This document shows positions 52,936 to 62,563 of a DNA stretch of 64,000 bases, in pieces. Each line of letters begins with the position of its first letter. Position 1 is the first letter of the stretch. A model generated the notes under the pieces. The model did no database searches. It worked only from the letters and a program-made list of their open reading frames with translations, and was not told the DNA's origin. The stretch lies in assembly GCA_039029395.1 (NCBI GenBank), contig JBCCGG010000004.1, forward strand, positions 124,001-188,000, written 5' to 3'. Origin of the DNA: JBCCGG01 sp039029395. Lineage in GTDB: Bacteria > Pseudomonadota > Alphaproteobacteria > Kiloniellales > JAKSDN01. The translations under genes were made by a program, and so were the position numbers.

Positions 52936-53742
52936 ATGCCCGACTCGCCTGATTCCAACGCCACCAACATCGCCCGCCTGCTCCAGGTCATGGCGCGCCT
53001 GCGCGCGCCCGAGGGCGGCTGCCCCTGGGACATCGAGCAGACCTTCGCGACCATCGCGCCCTACACCATCGAGGAGGCCTACGAAGTCGCCGAGGCGATC
53101 CGCCAGGACGACATGGCCTGCCTCAAGGAAGAGCTCGGCGACCTCCTGCTCCAGGTGGTCTACCACGCGCGCATGGCCGAGGAGCGCGCGGCCTTCGACT
53201 TCGATGCCGTGGCCGGCGCGATCGCCGACAAGATGGTGCGCCGCCATCCCCATGTCTTCGGGCGGGACAGCGTCGCCGACGCCGCGGCCCAGACCGTTTC
53301 CTGGGAGGCCTTGAAAGCCGAGGAGCGGGCCGCCAAGGCCGCCGCCAAGGGCACCCGCGCCAGCGTGCTGGACGACGTCGGCCTGGGCTTTCCGGCCCTG
53401 ACCCGGGCCGAGAAGCTGACCAAGCGGGCCGCGCGGGTCGGGTTCGACTGGCCCGAGGTGGCGCAGGTCTTTCACAAGATCGACGAGGAGTTGGCTGAGA
53501 TCAAAGAAGCGATCGCAGAGGGCGGCGACCCGGACCGGCTCGAGGACGAGGTCGGCGACCTGCTCTTCGCGGTGGCCAACCTGGCGCGCCACCTGAAGCT
53601 CGACCCCGAGGCCGCCCTGCGCCGCACCAACGGCAAGTTCGAGGATCGCTTCCACGCCGTGGAAGCGAGCTTCCCGAACGGTCTGGGAGAGGTCTCTCTG
53701 GAGGCGATGGAAGCGGCGTGGCAAAAGGCGAAGGGGAAGTAG
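52936..53742 (+). CDS. mazG: nucleoside triphosphate pyrophosphohydrolase MazG
   Basis: A 268-residue two-domain MazG. Each half carries the EExxE...ExxD metal-binding pattern (EEAYEVAEAI with EELGDLLLQVVYHARMA; DEELAEIKEAI with DEVGDLLFAVANLAR). N-terminal RLRAPEGGCPWDIEQT is the family signature. It hydrolyses NTPs to NMP plus PPi and helps clean the nucleotide pool. ATG 52936 is chosen; the open frame upstream overlaps the GNAT gene and is not coding. Confidence 0.95.
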   Translation: MPDSPDSNATNIARLLQVMARLRAPEGGCPWDIEQTFATIAPYTIEEAYEVAEAIRQDDMACLKEELGDLLLQVVYHARMAEERAAFDFDAVAGAIADKMVRRHPHVFGRDSVADAAAQTVSWEALKAEERAAKAAAKGTRASVLDDVGLGFPALTRAEKLTKRAARVGFDWPEVAQVFHKIDEELAEIKEAIAEGGDPDRLEDEVGDLLFAVANLARHLKLDPEAALRRTNGKFEDRFHAVEASFPNGLGEVSLEAMEAAWQKAKGK

Positions 53743-53782
53743 CGCGCGCCAGCCTTTCTGGGGTGGCTCCAGTCGAGCGTTG

Positions 53783-56290
53783 TTAACCAGCTAGGTTTGC
53801 GACCCCGGTCCAGGATTTGCTGGGCGGACTCGCGTTGAAGCTCCAACAGCGGCTCAGCAAAATTTGGGTCGGCCGGTCGCTGGGATTGGCTTCGAGCGCC
53901 GCGGCGAAGGACATGGCGGCCTTGTACCAATCCCGTTTGCGATAATGGGTAAGCCCGGTGGCGTAAGCATCGAGCACCTGTTCCATGTTCGGAAAGGTCT
54001 CTTCCGTGTGGTGGTCGAGGGCCTCGTAGATTTGGATCGGGGTCTCGACACCGTAGACCTGAACGCGGTCGATCTCCCGCAGCTGGTACGCGCCTTTGAG
54101 CTTGGCCTTGGTGTGGTGGGAGATCAGGGTTCGGGTGCCGTAGATCTTGTTCACCCGCTCGATCCGCGACGCGAGATTGACGTGCTCGCCTATCACTGTG
54201 TAGTCCATGCGCTTGGGCGAGCCGATGGTGCCGGCGATCACGGGACCGGTGTCGATGCCGACGCCGATGTCGATCGGCATGAGCCCTTCGGAGGCGCGCG
54301 CGGCGTTGAATTGCCTCAGCCTTCGGACCATTTGCACGGCCGCCTTGAGCGCATTGTCGGTGTCGTCAACCGAGACGAAGGGCGCACCGAAGACGGCCAT
54401 CATCGCGTCGCCGATGAACTTGTCCAGGGTGCCGGCGTTCTCGAAGATAATGTCCACCATGTCCGAGAAATAGGCATTGAGCACCCGCACCATGCGCTTG
54501 GCCCCCAGCTTCTCGGAAAGCTGAGAGAATTGCCGGATGTCCGAGAAGAGGATCGTCGCCTCCTGGGAGGTGCCGGTCAGCAGAGTCTGGTCGACTTCGA
54601 GCAGGCGCTCGACCACGTTGTCCGACATGAAGCGCACCATCGTGCCCTTGACCCGCTTCTCGCGGGTGATGTCCTCAAGCACCAGCATGACGCCCGGATA
54701 GCTCTCGTCCGGCTCGCGCATCGGCACGATCGTGATATTGACCGAACTGCGGCGCTGACCCCGTCGGACGATGTCCTTGTCCATCAGGGCGATCGAAGTG
54801 GAGGTGTCGCGAACCTCCTTCATGGCCTGCAACAGCCAGGCGTTCTGCTTGCCGGTGAGCTTGCTTGCGCTCAGGACGGTTGTCGCGCCATCAGCGAGAC
54901 CGAAAAGTTTGCGGGCCGTCGGGTTCGCCGAGGTCAGGCGCAGCGCGGAACTGAAGGTTAGAATGCCATTGCTCAGGTTATCGAGGATACTTTGGTTCAG
55001 GTTCTTGACCTGGAGAACCTCCAGGTTCGCGCGGCGCTCTTCGGTGATGTCGCGACCGTAGATGTTCACGTAGGCTTGGCGAGGCACCGGCGCCAAAGTC
55101 AAGGCGAACAAGCGACCGCCGCTCGAGAACTCGATGATCGCGGTCTCGGGCTTGCCATGGGCCTGAGCGACGGACCTGGCGAGACCGGGTGCGAGGCTCC
55201 GACCGCCGTCGCGCAACAGACCTTTAAGCTTGAGCGCGGCGGAGTTGGCGTAGAGCAGCTCGCCCGTGGGCGTCACGCGCAGCACGGGATTGGGGTTTTC
55301 CTCCGGAAACTTTGCAAGCGAGTCGACCTCGCGCCGGGCGCGGCGCTCTTCGGTGACGTCGCGGCCGTAGATGTTGAGGTAGTCGGCGCCGGGAACCGGG
55401 GTGATCAAAAGAACGAAATGCCGCCCGTCCTGGCTGACCTCGTAAGGGCGGAGCTTTCCACTTTCATCAGCGCGCCGCACCTGACGTTTCAGCGCTTGCG
55501 CAATGCGCTCTCCGCCCTTCTGCCAGAGACACTTCAGCGCTTTGGCACCAGGATTGGCATAGAGCACCTGGCCGCTCGTTGCGACGCGCAACACCGGGCT
55601 CGGATTTTCCTCCGGGAACTTCGCCAGATCATAGGCTTCTTGCTGGGCGCGTCGTTCCTCGGTGACGTCCCGGCCATAGAGGTTGAGATAGTCGCTACCT
55701 TGCACCGGCGTGATCGTGAGAACGAAGTGCTGCTTGCCGGAGACCAGCTCGAAGGGACGAATTTGGCCGCTCTTTCGGGCGCCGAGGACTGCCCGCTTCA
55801 GCTCGGATGACAGTTGCTTCGTGCCTTTGCGCCAGATGGCTGTTACGGCCTCGGCACCGGGGTTGGCATAGAGCACCCTGCCGGTCGCGGTGACGCGCAG
55901 CACCGGGCTCGGGTTCTCTTCCGGGAACTTCGCCAAATCGTCGGCCTGCTTCTGGGTGCGACGTACTTCGGTCACGTCCCGGCCGTAGAGGTTCACGTAA
56001 CCCTCGCCTGGCACCGGGACCACGTTGAAATTGTAGATACGCTGCTTTGAGATGAAATCGGCCTTTTGTGCCGTTTTCCCGCGCCAGGTGCGTTTCGCGA
56101 CCCGGCTCAGGTCGGCCGCGATCTGCTGGGCCCTTTGGGTCAGAAGGCCCGGCACCTTGCGAGCGGCCGAATTGGCATAAAGCAGCCGTCCATCGCGGGC
56201 GGCCCGCAACATGGGGTTGGGGTTTTGCTCGGGAAAGTTCGAGAGATCCTGTGGTGTCGTGTCTTGCCGCCCATTGCTTCTGCGAGGCAT
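53783..56290 (-). CDS. class III adenylate/guanylate cyclase with four N-terminal PAS-like repeats
   Basis: An 835-residue protein. Four similar ~105-residue PAS-like units end in the signature YGRDVTEERRA and begin with FPEENPSPVLRV; a fifth, more ordinary PAS follows (ILDNLSNGILTFSS...). The cyclase domain (about 570-760) has metal Asp residues in ILFSDIRQFS and FIGDAMMAVFG, the substrate Lys in TLDKFIGD, and the DYTVIGEHVNLASRIE motif with transition-state Asn/Arg, so it should be active, with residues favouring ATP. The last ~65 residues look TPR-like. No transmembrane segments are evident. ATG 56290 is preceded by AAGGA, and in-frame upstream codons extend into unlikely coding sequence. 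Confidence 0.88.
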   Translation of the reverse strand: MPRRSNGRQDTTPQDLSNFPEQNPNPMLRAARDGRLLYANSAARKVPGLLTQRAQQIAADLSRVAKRTWRGKTAQKADFISKQRIYNFNVVPVPGEGYVNLYGRDVTEVRRTQKQADDLAKFPEENPSPVLRVTATGRVLYANPGAEAVTAIWRKGTKQLSSELKRAVLGARKSGQIRPFELVSGKQHFVLTITPVQGSDYLNLYGRDVTEERRAQQEAYDLAKFPEENPSPVLRVATSGQVLYANPGAKALKCLWQKGGERIAQALKRQVRRADESGKLRPYEVSQDGRHFVLLITPVPGADYLNIYGRDVTEERRARREVDSLAKFPEENPNPVLRVTPTGELLYANSAALKLKGLLRDGGRSLAPGLARSVAQAHGKPETAIIEFSSGGRLFALTLAPVPRQAYVNIYGRDITEERRANLEVLQVKNLNQSILDNLSNGILTFSSALRLTSANPTARKLFGLADGATTVLSASKLTGKQNAWLLQAMKEVRDTSTSIALMDKDIVRRGQRRSSVNITIVPMREPDESYPGVMLVLEDITREKRVKGTMVRFMSDNVVERLLEVDQTLLTGTSQEATILFSDIRQFSQLSEKLGAKRMVRVLNAYFSDMVDIIFENAGTLDKFIGDAMMAVFGAPFVSVDDTDNALKAAVQMVRRLRQFNAARASEGLMPIDIGVGIDTGPVIAGTIGSPKRMDYTVIGEHVNLASRIERVNKIYGTRTLISHHTKAKLKGAYQLREIDRVQVYGVETPIQIYEALDHHTEETFPNMEQVLDAYATGLTHYRKRDWYKAAMSFAAALEANPSDRPTQILLSRCWSFNASPPSKSWTGVANLAG
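54980..56290 (-). repeat. four tandem PAS-coding units
   Basis: Four DNA segments of about 330 bases encode PAS units with closely matching borders (RDVTEERRA-x-x-E-AxxLAKFPEENP). They reflect recent-to-moderate internal duplication within the cyclase gene. Confidence 0.7.
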
Positions 56291-56530
56291 TTTTTTGTTG
56301 TTCCTTTTGAGCTGGCCGGGACCGGAAGATTCAGTGTAACCAGAAGTTTGAGATAGGAAAATAGGGTCAAATGATGACTCGCGCGCGGGACTGGTACACC
56401 ACCTTAACTTTGCTTCGGAATCCGCGCTGCAACGCACCAGCAGCAGTCTCCGAGACCCTGCTCAGGTGACCAACCGGTTCCCGAGTTGCTATCGTGACCG
56501 CCCGCAAGATCCGAATATGAAGGGACCCAG

Positions 56531-56812
56531 ATGCCAAAGATCGTCGTAACGATCCAAGTCGAGGATCTGTCGAAATGGGAGCAAGGTTTCAAGACCCACG
56601 GCGCCCTGTTCCGCCGGCAAACTATAAAGGGCCAGTACGACTACACCATGATCCACGGGGAAAACCGCGTCGTGCTCTGCGCGGAGGTCGAGGACGTCGA
56701 CGAGTTCTTCGAAGAGCTGGAGACACCCCAGGCCGACGACGCCAAGGACCTGGACGGAGTCAAGCGCGAGTCGATCCGCTTCTACGTGCTGGATAGGCGC
56801 TTCACGTTCTAG
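56531..56812 (+). CDS. small soluble protein, ABM/ferredoxin-like fold suspected
   Basis: A 93-residue protein (MPKIVVTIQVEDLSKWEQGF start) with the strand-helix spacing of dimeric alpha/beta-barrel proteins, but no diagnostic motif. ATG 56531 has AAGGGA about 7 bases before it. It is divergent from the cyclase and lies 102 bases upstream of the first PH-like membrane gene. Function unknown. Confidence 0.6.
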   Translation: MPKIVVTIQVEDLSKWEQGFKTHGALFRRQTIKGQYDYTMIHGENRVVLCAEVEDVDEFFEELETPQADDAKDLDGVKRESIRFYVLDRRFTF

Positions 56813-56914
56813 CCGGACCCACGGAAAAGGCCTGGCGCTCCTCGTAGTAAACGATTTGTATAGTACCATTTGATATTACTGATCCCGTAGTAGTGATAAA
56901 CGGGGCATTGAGAC

Positions 56915-57826
56915 TTGGCCACCTGGATCGACGAGACCTTGGAACCCGGCGAGACGATCGTCTATCGGGCCCGCGCGACCTGGAGCCAGGTGGCGGTCGC
57001 GACGGCGGTCTTTTTCGCCGTGCTTTGCGCCATAAACGCTGCAATAACTTCGAACCCCGTGGCGGTCATCTTTTGGGCTACGAATTTCACGCTTTTCATG
57101 GGGTTACCTTTTTATCTCGGTGAAACGGTCATCACTGACAGACGGATCCTGCAATGGACCCCATTTCTCGTCACTGAAAGCAAATCGGCGCTCAATCTCG
57201 ATGCCGTCGTCGCGGTCGAGCGGTCCAAAGGCTTTCTGGGTGACCAGATACGCGTCACTGCGGACGAGGAGTTGGCATCCGGCAAGATCCGAGTCAGCCA
57301 TATCCACAGCGGCATCGTCGCTGAACCGGCGCGCTACCTTGAGGAGTTGCTGCGGGCTCTTCCGTTCGAAAAGGTGAAGTTCACCGACAAGTCAGCCAAT
57401 TGCAGAGCGCGCCTAGCGATCGTCAGCACCATCTTCCTCCAATGCGCGGGTGGCTTTCTAGGCTATCTGTGCCTTGTAGTCTCTAGCTGGCCATGGATTG
57501 ATCAAGCGCTTGAAGGCCAACCCGACATCGCCCTCTATGGCGTGTTGCTCGGTCTCATTGCACTTACAGTACCGGTTTGCCTGCTCATCGCCAGGAGCCT
57601 TCAATATCTCGCCATTATCTTCTGGTCCTATTTCCTCACCCTCGAGGAGATGCGCCAATTCGTGATCGCCGAGATCAACTTCGACGGCGCCGGACAACCC
57701 TCGAATCTAGTAAGATGGCGCCTAGGCACCTACGCCCGCTTGATCCAATGGCTCTACCAGGCCCCGGTTACATTACGCCCCAATGGGGCCGAAAGCCTAT
57801 CGGGCCGGTCGCCCGAACAGGACTAG
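56915..57826 (+). CDS. PH-like membrane protein, tandem paralogue 1
   Basis: A 303-residue protein starting at TTG 56915 (MATWIDETLEPGET, matching the starts of the next two genes). The LEPGE start, two membrane helices (about 25-60) and ITDRRILQWT recall bacterial PH (YdbT/bPH-like) domains. A soluble segment (about 85-155) is followed by a second hydrophobic block (about 165-235) and a C-terminal amphipathic tail with WLYQAP. It is similar in layout to the following two proteins at 57836 and 58740. No family function is known. It may be monocistronic with them (9-base gap). Confidence 0.7.
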   Translation: MATWIDETLEPGETIVYRARATWSQVAVATAVFFAVLCAINAAITSNPVAVIFWATNFTLFMGLPFYLGETVITDRRILQWTPFLVTESKSALNLDAVVAVERSKGFLGDQIRVTADEELASGKIRVSHIHSGIVAEPARYLEELLRALPFEKVKFTDKSANCRARLAIVSTIFLQCAGGFLGYLCLVVSSWPWIDQALEGQPDIALYGVLLGLIALTVPVCLLIARSLQYLAIIFWSYFLTLEEMRQFVIAEINFDGAGQPSNLVRWRLGTYARLIQWLYQAPVTLRPNGAESLSGRSPEQD

Positions 57827-57835
57827 GCGCCCTCC

Positions 57836-58759
57836 ATGCCGAAGTGGCTGGAAAAAGAGCTGCTGCCGGGCGAGACGACGCTCGCCTCGTTTGGCGCCAA
57901 CCACAAAGGCGCCTTTTGGCTTGCCGTTTTGGCATTCATTGCCCTGATAGTGGTGTGCACCTTGGTAGCGCCGGCGTTCGGCGACGGCTATCTGGCGAGC
58001 ATGGTGGACCAGATACCGATCGCTGCTCTTCCCTTCATCGGCGTAGGCTTTCTCTCCAAGTGCGCGATCACGCAGAAACGCGTTCTCGGCAGAACCAGCC
58101 TCTTTTTCTCCGGCATCACGGAAAGCCTCGAGCATCCCGCGATCGAGGCCCTGGAGCTCAAGCACGGGCACTTGCGCCACAAAATCACGGTCTCGGTGCG
58201 TGACGGCACGGCGCTCCAGATCAACGGCGTGCGCCACCCGGCGGACTTCCTGGATGCCATGCTGAGCGCCTATTCCTATCGGGATCTTGTGGTCCGCGGC
58301 GTGCCGGCACCGCTTTTGGTGTGTCTGCTGTCCCCGATTTTGCTTTGGACAAGGGTCTTGATCGCGGTGGTCGCTACGTACGGATTGGGCGCGATCGGCT
58401 GGGATCTGCTCGTTGGATCACCGGACTTAAGCCTAGCGCTGCGCGTTGTCCTCTTCCCCCTGATAGTCTTGATACCGCTCCTTATCTCTCTCGGTATACT
58501 GCTCCTGCTCCAGGGCCTCTTTGCCGTTACTTTGCACCGCTGGATGAGCCCGGACGACCTGTGCCGCACCCTGATCCACTTCGAGCCGCCAAAGGGCCAC
58601 GGCAAGCTCGACCGCATCGCGCGCTGGAACCTGAACCTCACCCTGGGCCTCTTCAGCTGGCTTTACGGCCGGCCCATGAGCCTCTGGACGCCACCCTCCA
58701 CCACCGTCTCCTCCAAGCCGCAGGGAGGCATGCTGCGCCATGACGCCAAAGTGGATTAA
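57836..58759 (+). CDS. PH-like membrane protein, tandem paralogue 2
   Basis: A 307-residue protein with the same plan: MPKWLEKELLPGETT, two membrane helices, ITQKRVLGRTSLFFSG (the PH-like TNRR position), soluble beta-rich part, then a hydrophobic block (about 165-245) and the tail motif LFSWLYGRPMSLWTPPS. It lies 9 bases after paralogue 1, and its 3' end overlaps paralogue 3 by 20 bases, so the three are one transcript. Confidence 0.75.
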   Translation: MPKWLEKELLPGETTLASFGANHKGAFWLAVLAFIALIVVCTLVAPAFGDGYLASMVDQIPIAALPFIGVGFLSKCAITQKRVLGRTSLFFSGITESLEHPAIEALELKHGHLRHKITVSVRDGTALQINGVRHPADFLDAMLSAYSYRDLVVRGVPAPLLVCLLSPILLWTRVLIAVVATYGLGAIGWDLLVGSPDLSLALRVVLFPLIVLIPLLISLGILLLLQGLFAVTLHRWMSPDDLCRTLIHFEPPKGHGKLDRIARWNLNLTLGLFSWLYGRPMSLWTPPSTTVSSKPQGGMLRHDAKVD

Positions 58760-59618
58760 GCGCCACCTCGAGCCGGGCGAGATCGTGCTCCACATCGCGC
58801 GCCCCAGCCACAAACGTGTCTTAGGCGTGCTGTGTTTTTACTTCGCCGTGCTCGCACCCTTGGCCTGGGCGCTGGGAAGCGAATGGCGCACGATTCTTGT
58901 TTCCATGCCGATTGCCATCGTGCTTGTAGTTCTCTTCTTCAATCGTACGAGGATCGTGCTCACCAATCGCAGGCTATTCTTCCGAGACGCAGTGAGGTCG
59001 CTCGACCCACCCGACATCTATGCTCTCAGCCAAGTTTCCGCACTGCGGATCACGCGCCAGTGCACTGTCCCCAGTGTCCATTTCGATATCGCCAAGGTGA
59101 AAGATGTCGGTATCTCGTGGGTCGCGAACGTGGACGCTCTGGTCGAACGGATCACTGCTCTGAAGTCGGAGCACGATCTCAAAATTCGCGATCGGAGCAG
59201 CGATTGGAGGAGCGAGTTTTATCTATGGTGTCCCTTGGCCCTGATCTATTATGGCACTTTGGGCTTGGGTTACGCCCTGACCAGTTACCTCAGGTCCCTT
59301 GCCACAGATGGCCTAGGCTGCCAATCCCACGACTGCCTCGCCGCCGATCTGCTCATGATCCCGGTGGTCGCCGCCTCCTTCGTCATCTGCCTGCACCTCA
59401 CGGTGCCGCTGGCGCTTACGATCTGCTACCCGCTGCTGGATGCGAAGCAGCGACGCTTGATCGCTGTGGAGATCTCTTCTGCGTCGGATCGTAAAATGGA
59501 CCTCTGCACCCGCTTGCTATTCGGCCTGTCGTCACCCATCACCATTGGCTATTTGAGCTGGCTCTACGGCCGTCCGATCGACTTCACGCCGCCCTCCAGC
59601 AAAGTGTCGTCGGATTAA
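58740..59618 (+). CDS. PH-like membrane protein, tandem paralogue 3
   Basis: A 292-residue protein: MTPKWIKRHLEPGEIVLH, two membrane helices, VLTNRRLFFRD (clear bPH-type motif), a soluble stretch (about 85-145), a second hydrophobic block (about 150-225) and the tail YLSWLYGRPIDFTPPSS. GGGAGG lies inside the upstream gene before the ATG at 58740. The WLYGRP-PPS tail is shared with paralogue 2. The pentapeptide-repeat gene follows after 86 bases. Confidence 0.75.
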   Translation: MTPKWIKRHLEPGEIVLHIARPSHKRVLGVLCFYFAVLAPLAWALGSEWRTILVSMPIAIVLVVLFFNRTRIVLTNRRLFFRDAVRSLDPPDIYALSQVSALRITRQCTVPSVHFDIAKVKDVGISWVANVDALVERITALKSEHDLKIRDRSSDWRSEFYLWCPLALIYYGTLGLGYALTSYLRSLATDGLGCQSHDCLAADLLMIPVVAASFVICLHLTVPLALTICYPLLDAKQRRLIAVEISSASDRKMDLCTRLLFGLSSPITIGYLSWLYGRPIDFTPPSSKVSSD

Positions 59619-59704
59619 CACTGCTGACGGACCATGCGACAGCGGCGCATCTGTGCTAGCATGGTGTGGTATTTGGAAGACAAGCAGATTTGAAACCGAG
59701 AGCC

Positions 59705-62563
59705 ATGGCCGATCCGCTGGACATCGCCAAGGAATTGAAAAGCGGCGCCGACAGCGCCTCGACCCAGGTGCGCAACCTCTACATCACCTTTCTTCTGGCC
59801 GGCGTTTATGCCGCGGTCGTGGTCGGCTCGACGACCGATCTGCAGCTCTTCCTGGTCGCGCCCGTGCGCCTGCCGATCCTCGACGTCGGCTTGCCGATCG
59901 TCGGCTTCTATGCGCTGGTGCCTTGGCTGATCCTGCTGCTGCACGTCAACCTGATGCTGCAGCTTCTGCTGCTGGCCCAGCGCCTGCACCGGCTCGACGG
60001 GGCGCTAGGGCTGGTCGAGGATCCTGAGGCGCGCGAGCGGCTGCGCCTCACCCTCTTCGGCTTTCCCTTCAATCACATGCTCATCGGCTCGCGCCACTCG
60101 CGCCTGCTAGATTGGATGTTTCAGCTGATCGTCTGGTTCAGCTTGATCATTCTTCCCCTGCTGATGCTGCTGTGGGTCCAAATCAGGTTCCTGCCATATC
60201 ACGACCTGGCCATCACCTGGCTGCAAAGGCTCGCCATATTGCTCGATCTGATCATGCTCTGGCTGATCTGGCCCAGACTCATGACGCCGCCCGGCGAACC
60301 GATCGCTTGGTACGGCAAGCTGAGACCAGACCGGATGGCGCGCGGCATCGCCGACAAGTGGCGCGCCCACGGCGGCCGCCAAGCCGGGCGCTGGGAAGGC
60401 CAAGGCACTCTGCTGGCGACCACCGCGATTGCCGCCGGACTCTCCTTGGCCGTGGCCACCGTACCGGGCGAGGCGAGCGAGCGGGCGCTTGCGGGCCTCT
60501 TGGGCACGGTCCCGGTGCCGGCGAGTGCCGGCCGGCCGAGTGCGCCGTGGCTCACTCGAACCTTGTTCGACAACCCCGGCGCGCCCTTCCACCGCAACCT
60601 GGTCCTGCGCGAACAGCTGCTGAGCGCCGAGCCGGCGCCGCGCGATGTGGTCGACCGGCTCTACGGCACCGGAGGCCCGGAGGTCTGGCGCGAGGCGATG
60701 AAGCGGGTCGTGGGGTTGGACCTGAGCCGTCGGGACCTGCGCTTCGCCGATTTGCGTGGCGTCGCCCTGATCAACGCGGACCTGCGCGGCGCCGACCTGA
60801 GCGGCAGTGATTTACGCCAAGCGAGGCTTTACAACGTGGATCTTCGCCCGGCCGACGTCAGCGGCGGTGGCCGCTGTCCATCCAGCTCGATGGATTTGAA
60901 CGCGCTGAGCTGGGATGTCTGGTCGCGTGGCGAGATGGTGAAGCCTCAAGGCGACCACAGCCGCTTTTGCCTGACCAAGCTCGACGGCGCCAATCTGCGC
61001 GGCGCCGTGCTCTTCGACTCGGAGATGCTGCTACTTCAGGCGCGTCAGGCCGATTTCCGGGAAACTCAAATGTGGTGGATCGATCTCGCCGGCGCCACCA
61101 TCGCGAACAGCAGCTTCGCCAACCTGGCTGCCGATAGCCTCGTCTTCGAGCATGCAAGCCTCTCCGAAGTCTCCTTCCACGACGCCAGTTTCAAGAGCGC
61201 CATTTTCCGGAACAGCACGATCGAAGGGGCTGATTTTGGAAGCGCCTCATGGGGTGACAAAACTTGGTTCAACTCCGCGAAAATTTCGGATGTTTCATTT
61301 GCCGGAGCAAAGCTTGTTGAGCCGAGTTTTTCCGCGGCCGAAATCGCCAATAGCAGCTTTGAAGGCGCGGACATGGCGGATGCCTCCTTCACCTCCGCCG
61401 TAGTGAAGAACCTCGACTTTCGGAAGACGGAGCTCGCCAAGGGCGACTTCACCGATGCGCGCTTCGTGGACATGCGTTCGTTTCAGGGTGCCGACCTAAC
61501 GGATGCCCGGATGCCCAGCCTGGACCTATCCGGTGCCGACTTCAAGGACGCCAACTTGACGCGGACCGACCTCACGGACGCGGTCCTGGTGGGCGCTCTC
61601 TTCGACCGCACGACAATGGAAGACACCAAGCTTGCGGGTGCCGATCTCAGGTTCGCTCTGTTCGATGACACCCGGCTCATTGGAGTCCGGCTCGACGGGG
61701 CCGATCTGCGCGGTGCCGACTTGACCCGCGTTCTGGTGAGGGCAAGCTCTCTGGTGGGTGCGGACTTGCGTGCGGTCGCCGGCGAGGGTGGCTACTACCA
61801 GCTTGCCAACATGCGCCGGGCCAAGATCGCCGGTGCCAGCCTGAGCAAGGAGCCTGAGCACTTAAACATTGCACAGGTGGATCCCACGCCCCTGACTGAG
61901 GAGGAGCAGGATGCTCTTAGCGAGCTGGCAGCCCAATGGATCGAGGACGAAAGGCGCCTGAAACTGGCTTACGAGCGCCTCGAGGCAGCTGCGGCCAAGC
62001 GGCAACGCCCGTCGCGCGTCTTCGGGGTTCGGACGGAGGACCTCGAGCGCTTTGACGCTGATGCGCGCAAACCGCGCTACTACTTGGATCACATGGAGGC
62101 TAATCTCCCCCATGGCTGCAAGTCGCCCAGCTCGGCCGCTGTCCTGATAGACCTCTTGCCCACCTATTCGCGCTTTCAACTTGAAAACAAGGACTACATG
62201 ACCCGGCACTTCCTGGTGACCGACCTCGGAGACTTCTCCATGCGATACCAAGCGCAGGGCTACATCGTCGAACCCTTGGCCCATCTCGAGAGCAAGATCG
62301 AGGCCGCGCGCGTGCTCTTGTCCTTGGACTGCGAGCCGATCGCGGCGTACCACCAAGAGCTGGAGGCGCGCTTGGCGCTTTGGAATGAAGTGCGCGCCCT
62401 CCTGCTCGAGGTTTGGCAGGAGGGCAAGATCGTCGAGGGCTGCCTGCTCAACCGCACGCCCTATCAGTTCGCCACCCTTGCGCCGGATTTGACGCTCTAT
62501 CTTTGCACGGAGGCGGCCGATACCTCCCTTGCCGCCTGGCCGGCGGACCGCCTGCGGCCCTAG
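59705..62563 (+). CDS. membrane-anchored pentapeptide-repeat protein (paralogue 2)
   Basis: A 952-residue protein. About five hydrophobic segments lie between residues 25 and 270 and include QIRFLPYHDLAIT, almost the same as in the 30094-32259 protein. Next comes a soluble part with HRNLVLREQLL, then pentapeptide repeats from about residue 338 to 690, more degenerate than in paralogue 1 and broken by a Cys-containing insert near 395. The C-terminal ~250 residues are helical with a charged coiled stretch and several cysteines (HGCKSPSS, CEPIAAY). It overlaps the convergent dehydrogenase gene by 4 bases. Function unknown. Confidence 0.8.
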   Translation: MADPLDIAKELKSGADSASTQVRNLYITFLLAGVYAAVVVGSTTDLQLFLVAPVRLPILDVGLPIVGFYALVPWLILLLHVNLMLQLLLLAQRLHRLDGALGLVEDPEARERLRLTLFGFPFNHMLIGSRHSRLLDWMFQLIVWFSLIILPLLMLLWVQIRFLPYHDLAITWLQRLAILLDLIMLWLIWPRLMTPPGEPIAWYGKLRPDRMARGIADKWRAHGGRQAGRWEGQGTLLATTAIAAGLSLAVATVPGEASERALAGLLGTVPVPASAGRPSAPWLTRTLFDNPGAPFHRNLVLREQLLSAEPAPRDVVDRLYGTGGPEVWREAMKRVVGLDLSRRDLRFADLRGVALINADLRGADLSGSDLRQARLYNVDLRPADVSGGGRCPSSSMDLNALSWDVWSRGEMVKPQGDHSRFCLTKLDGANLRGAVLFDSEMLLLQARQADFRETQMWWIDLAGATIANSSFANLAADSLVFEHASLSEVSFHDASFKSAIFRNSTIEGADFGSASWGDKTWFNSAKISDVSFAGAKLVEPSFSAAEIANSSFEGADMADASFTSAVVKNLDFRKTELAKGDFTDARFVDMRSFQGADLTDARMPSLDLSGADFKDANLTRTDLTDAVLVGALFDRTTMEDTKLAGADLRFALFDDTRLIGVRLDGADLRGADLTRVLVRASSLVGADLRAVAGEGGYYQLANMRRAKIAGASLSKEPEHLNIAQVDPTPLTEEEQDALSELAAQWIEDERRLKLAYERLEAAAAKRQRPSRVFGVRTEDLERFDADARKPRYYLDHMEANLPHGCKSPSSAAVLIDLLPTYSRFQLENKDYMTRHFLVTDLGDFSMRYQAQGYIVEPLAHLESKIEAARVLLSLDCEPIAAYHQELEARLALWNEVRALLLEVWQEGKIVEGCLLNRTPYQFATLAPDLTLYLCTEAADTSLAAWPADRLRP

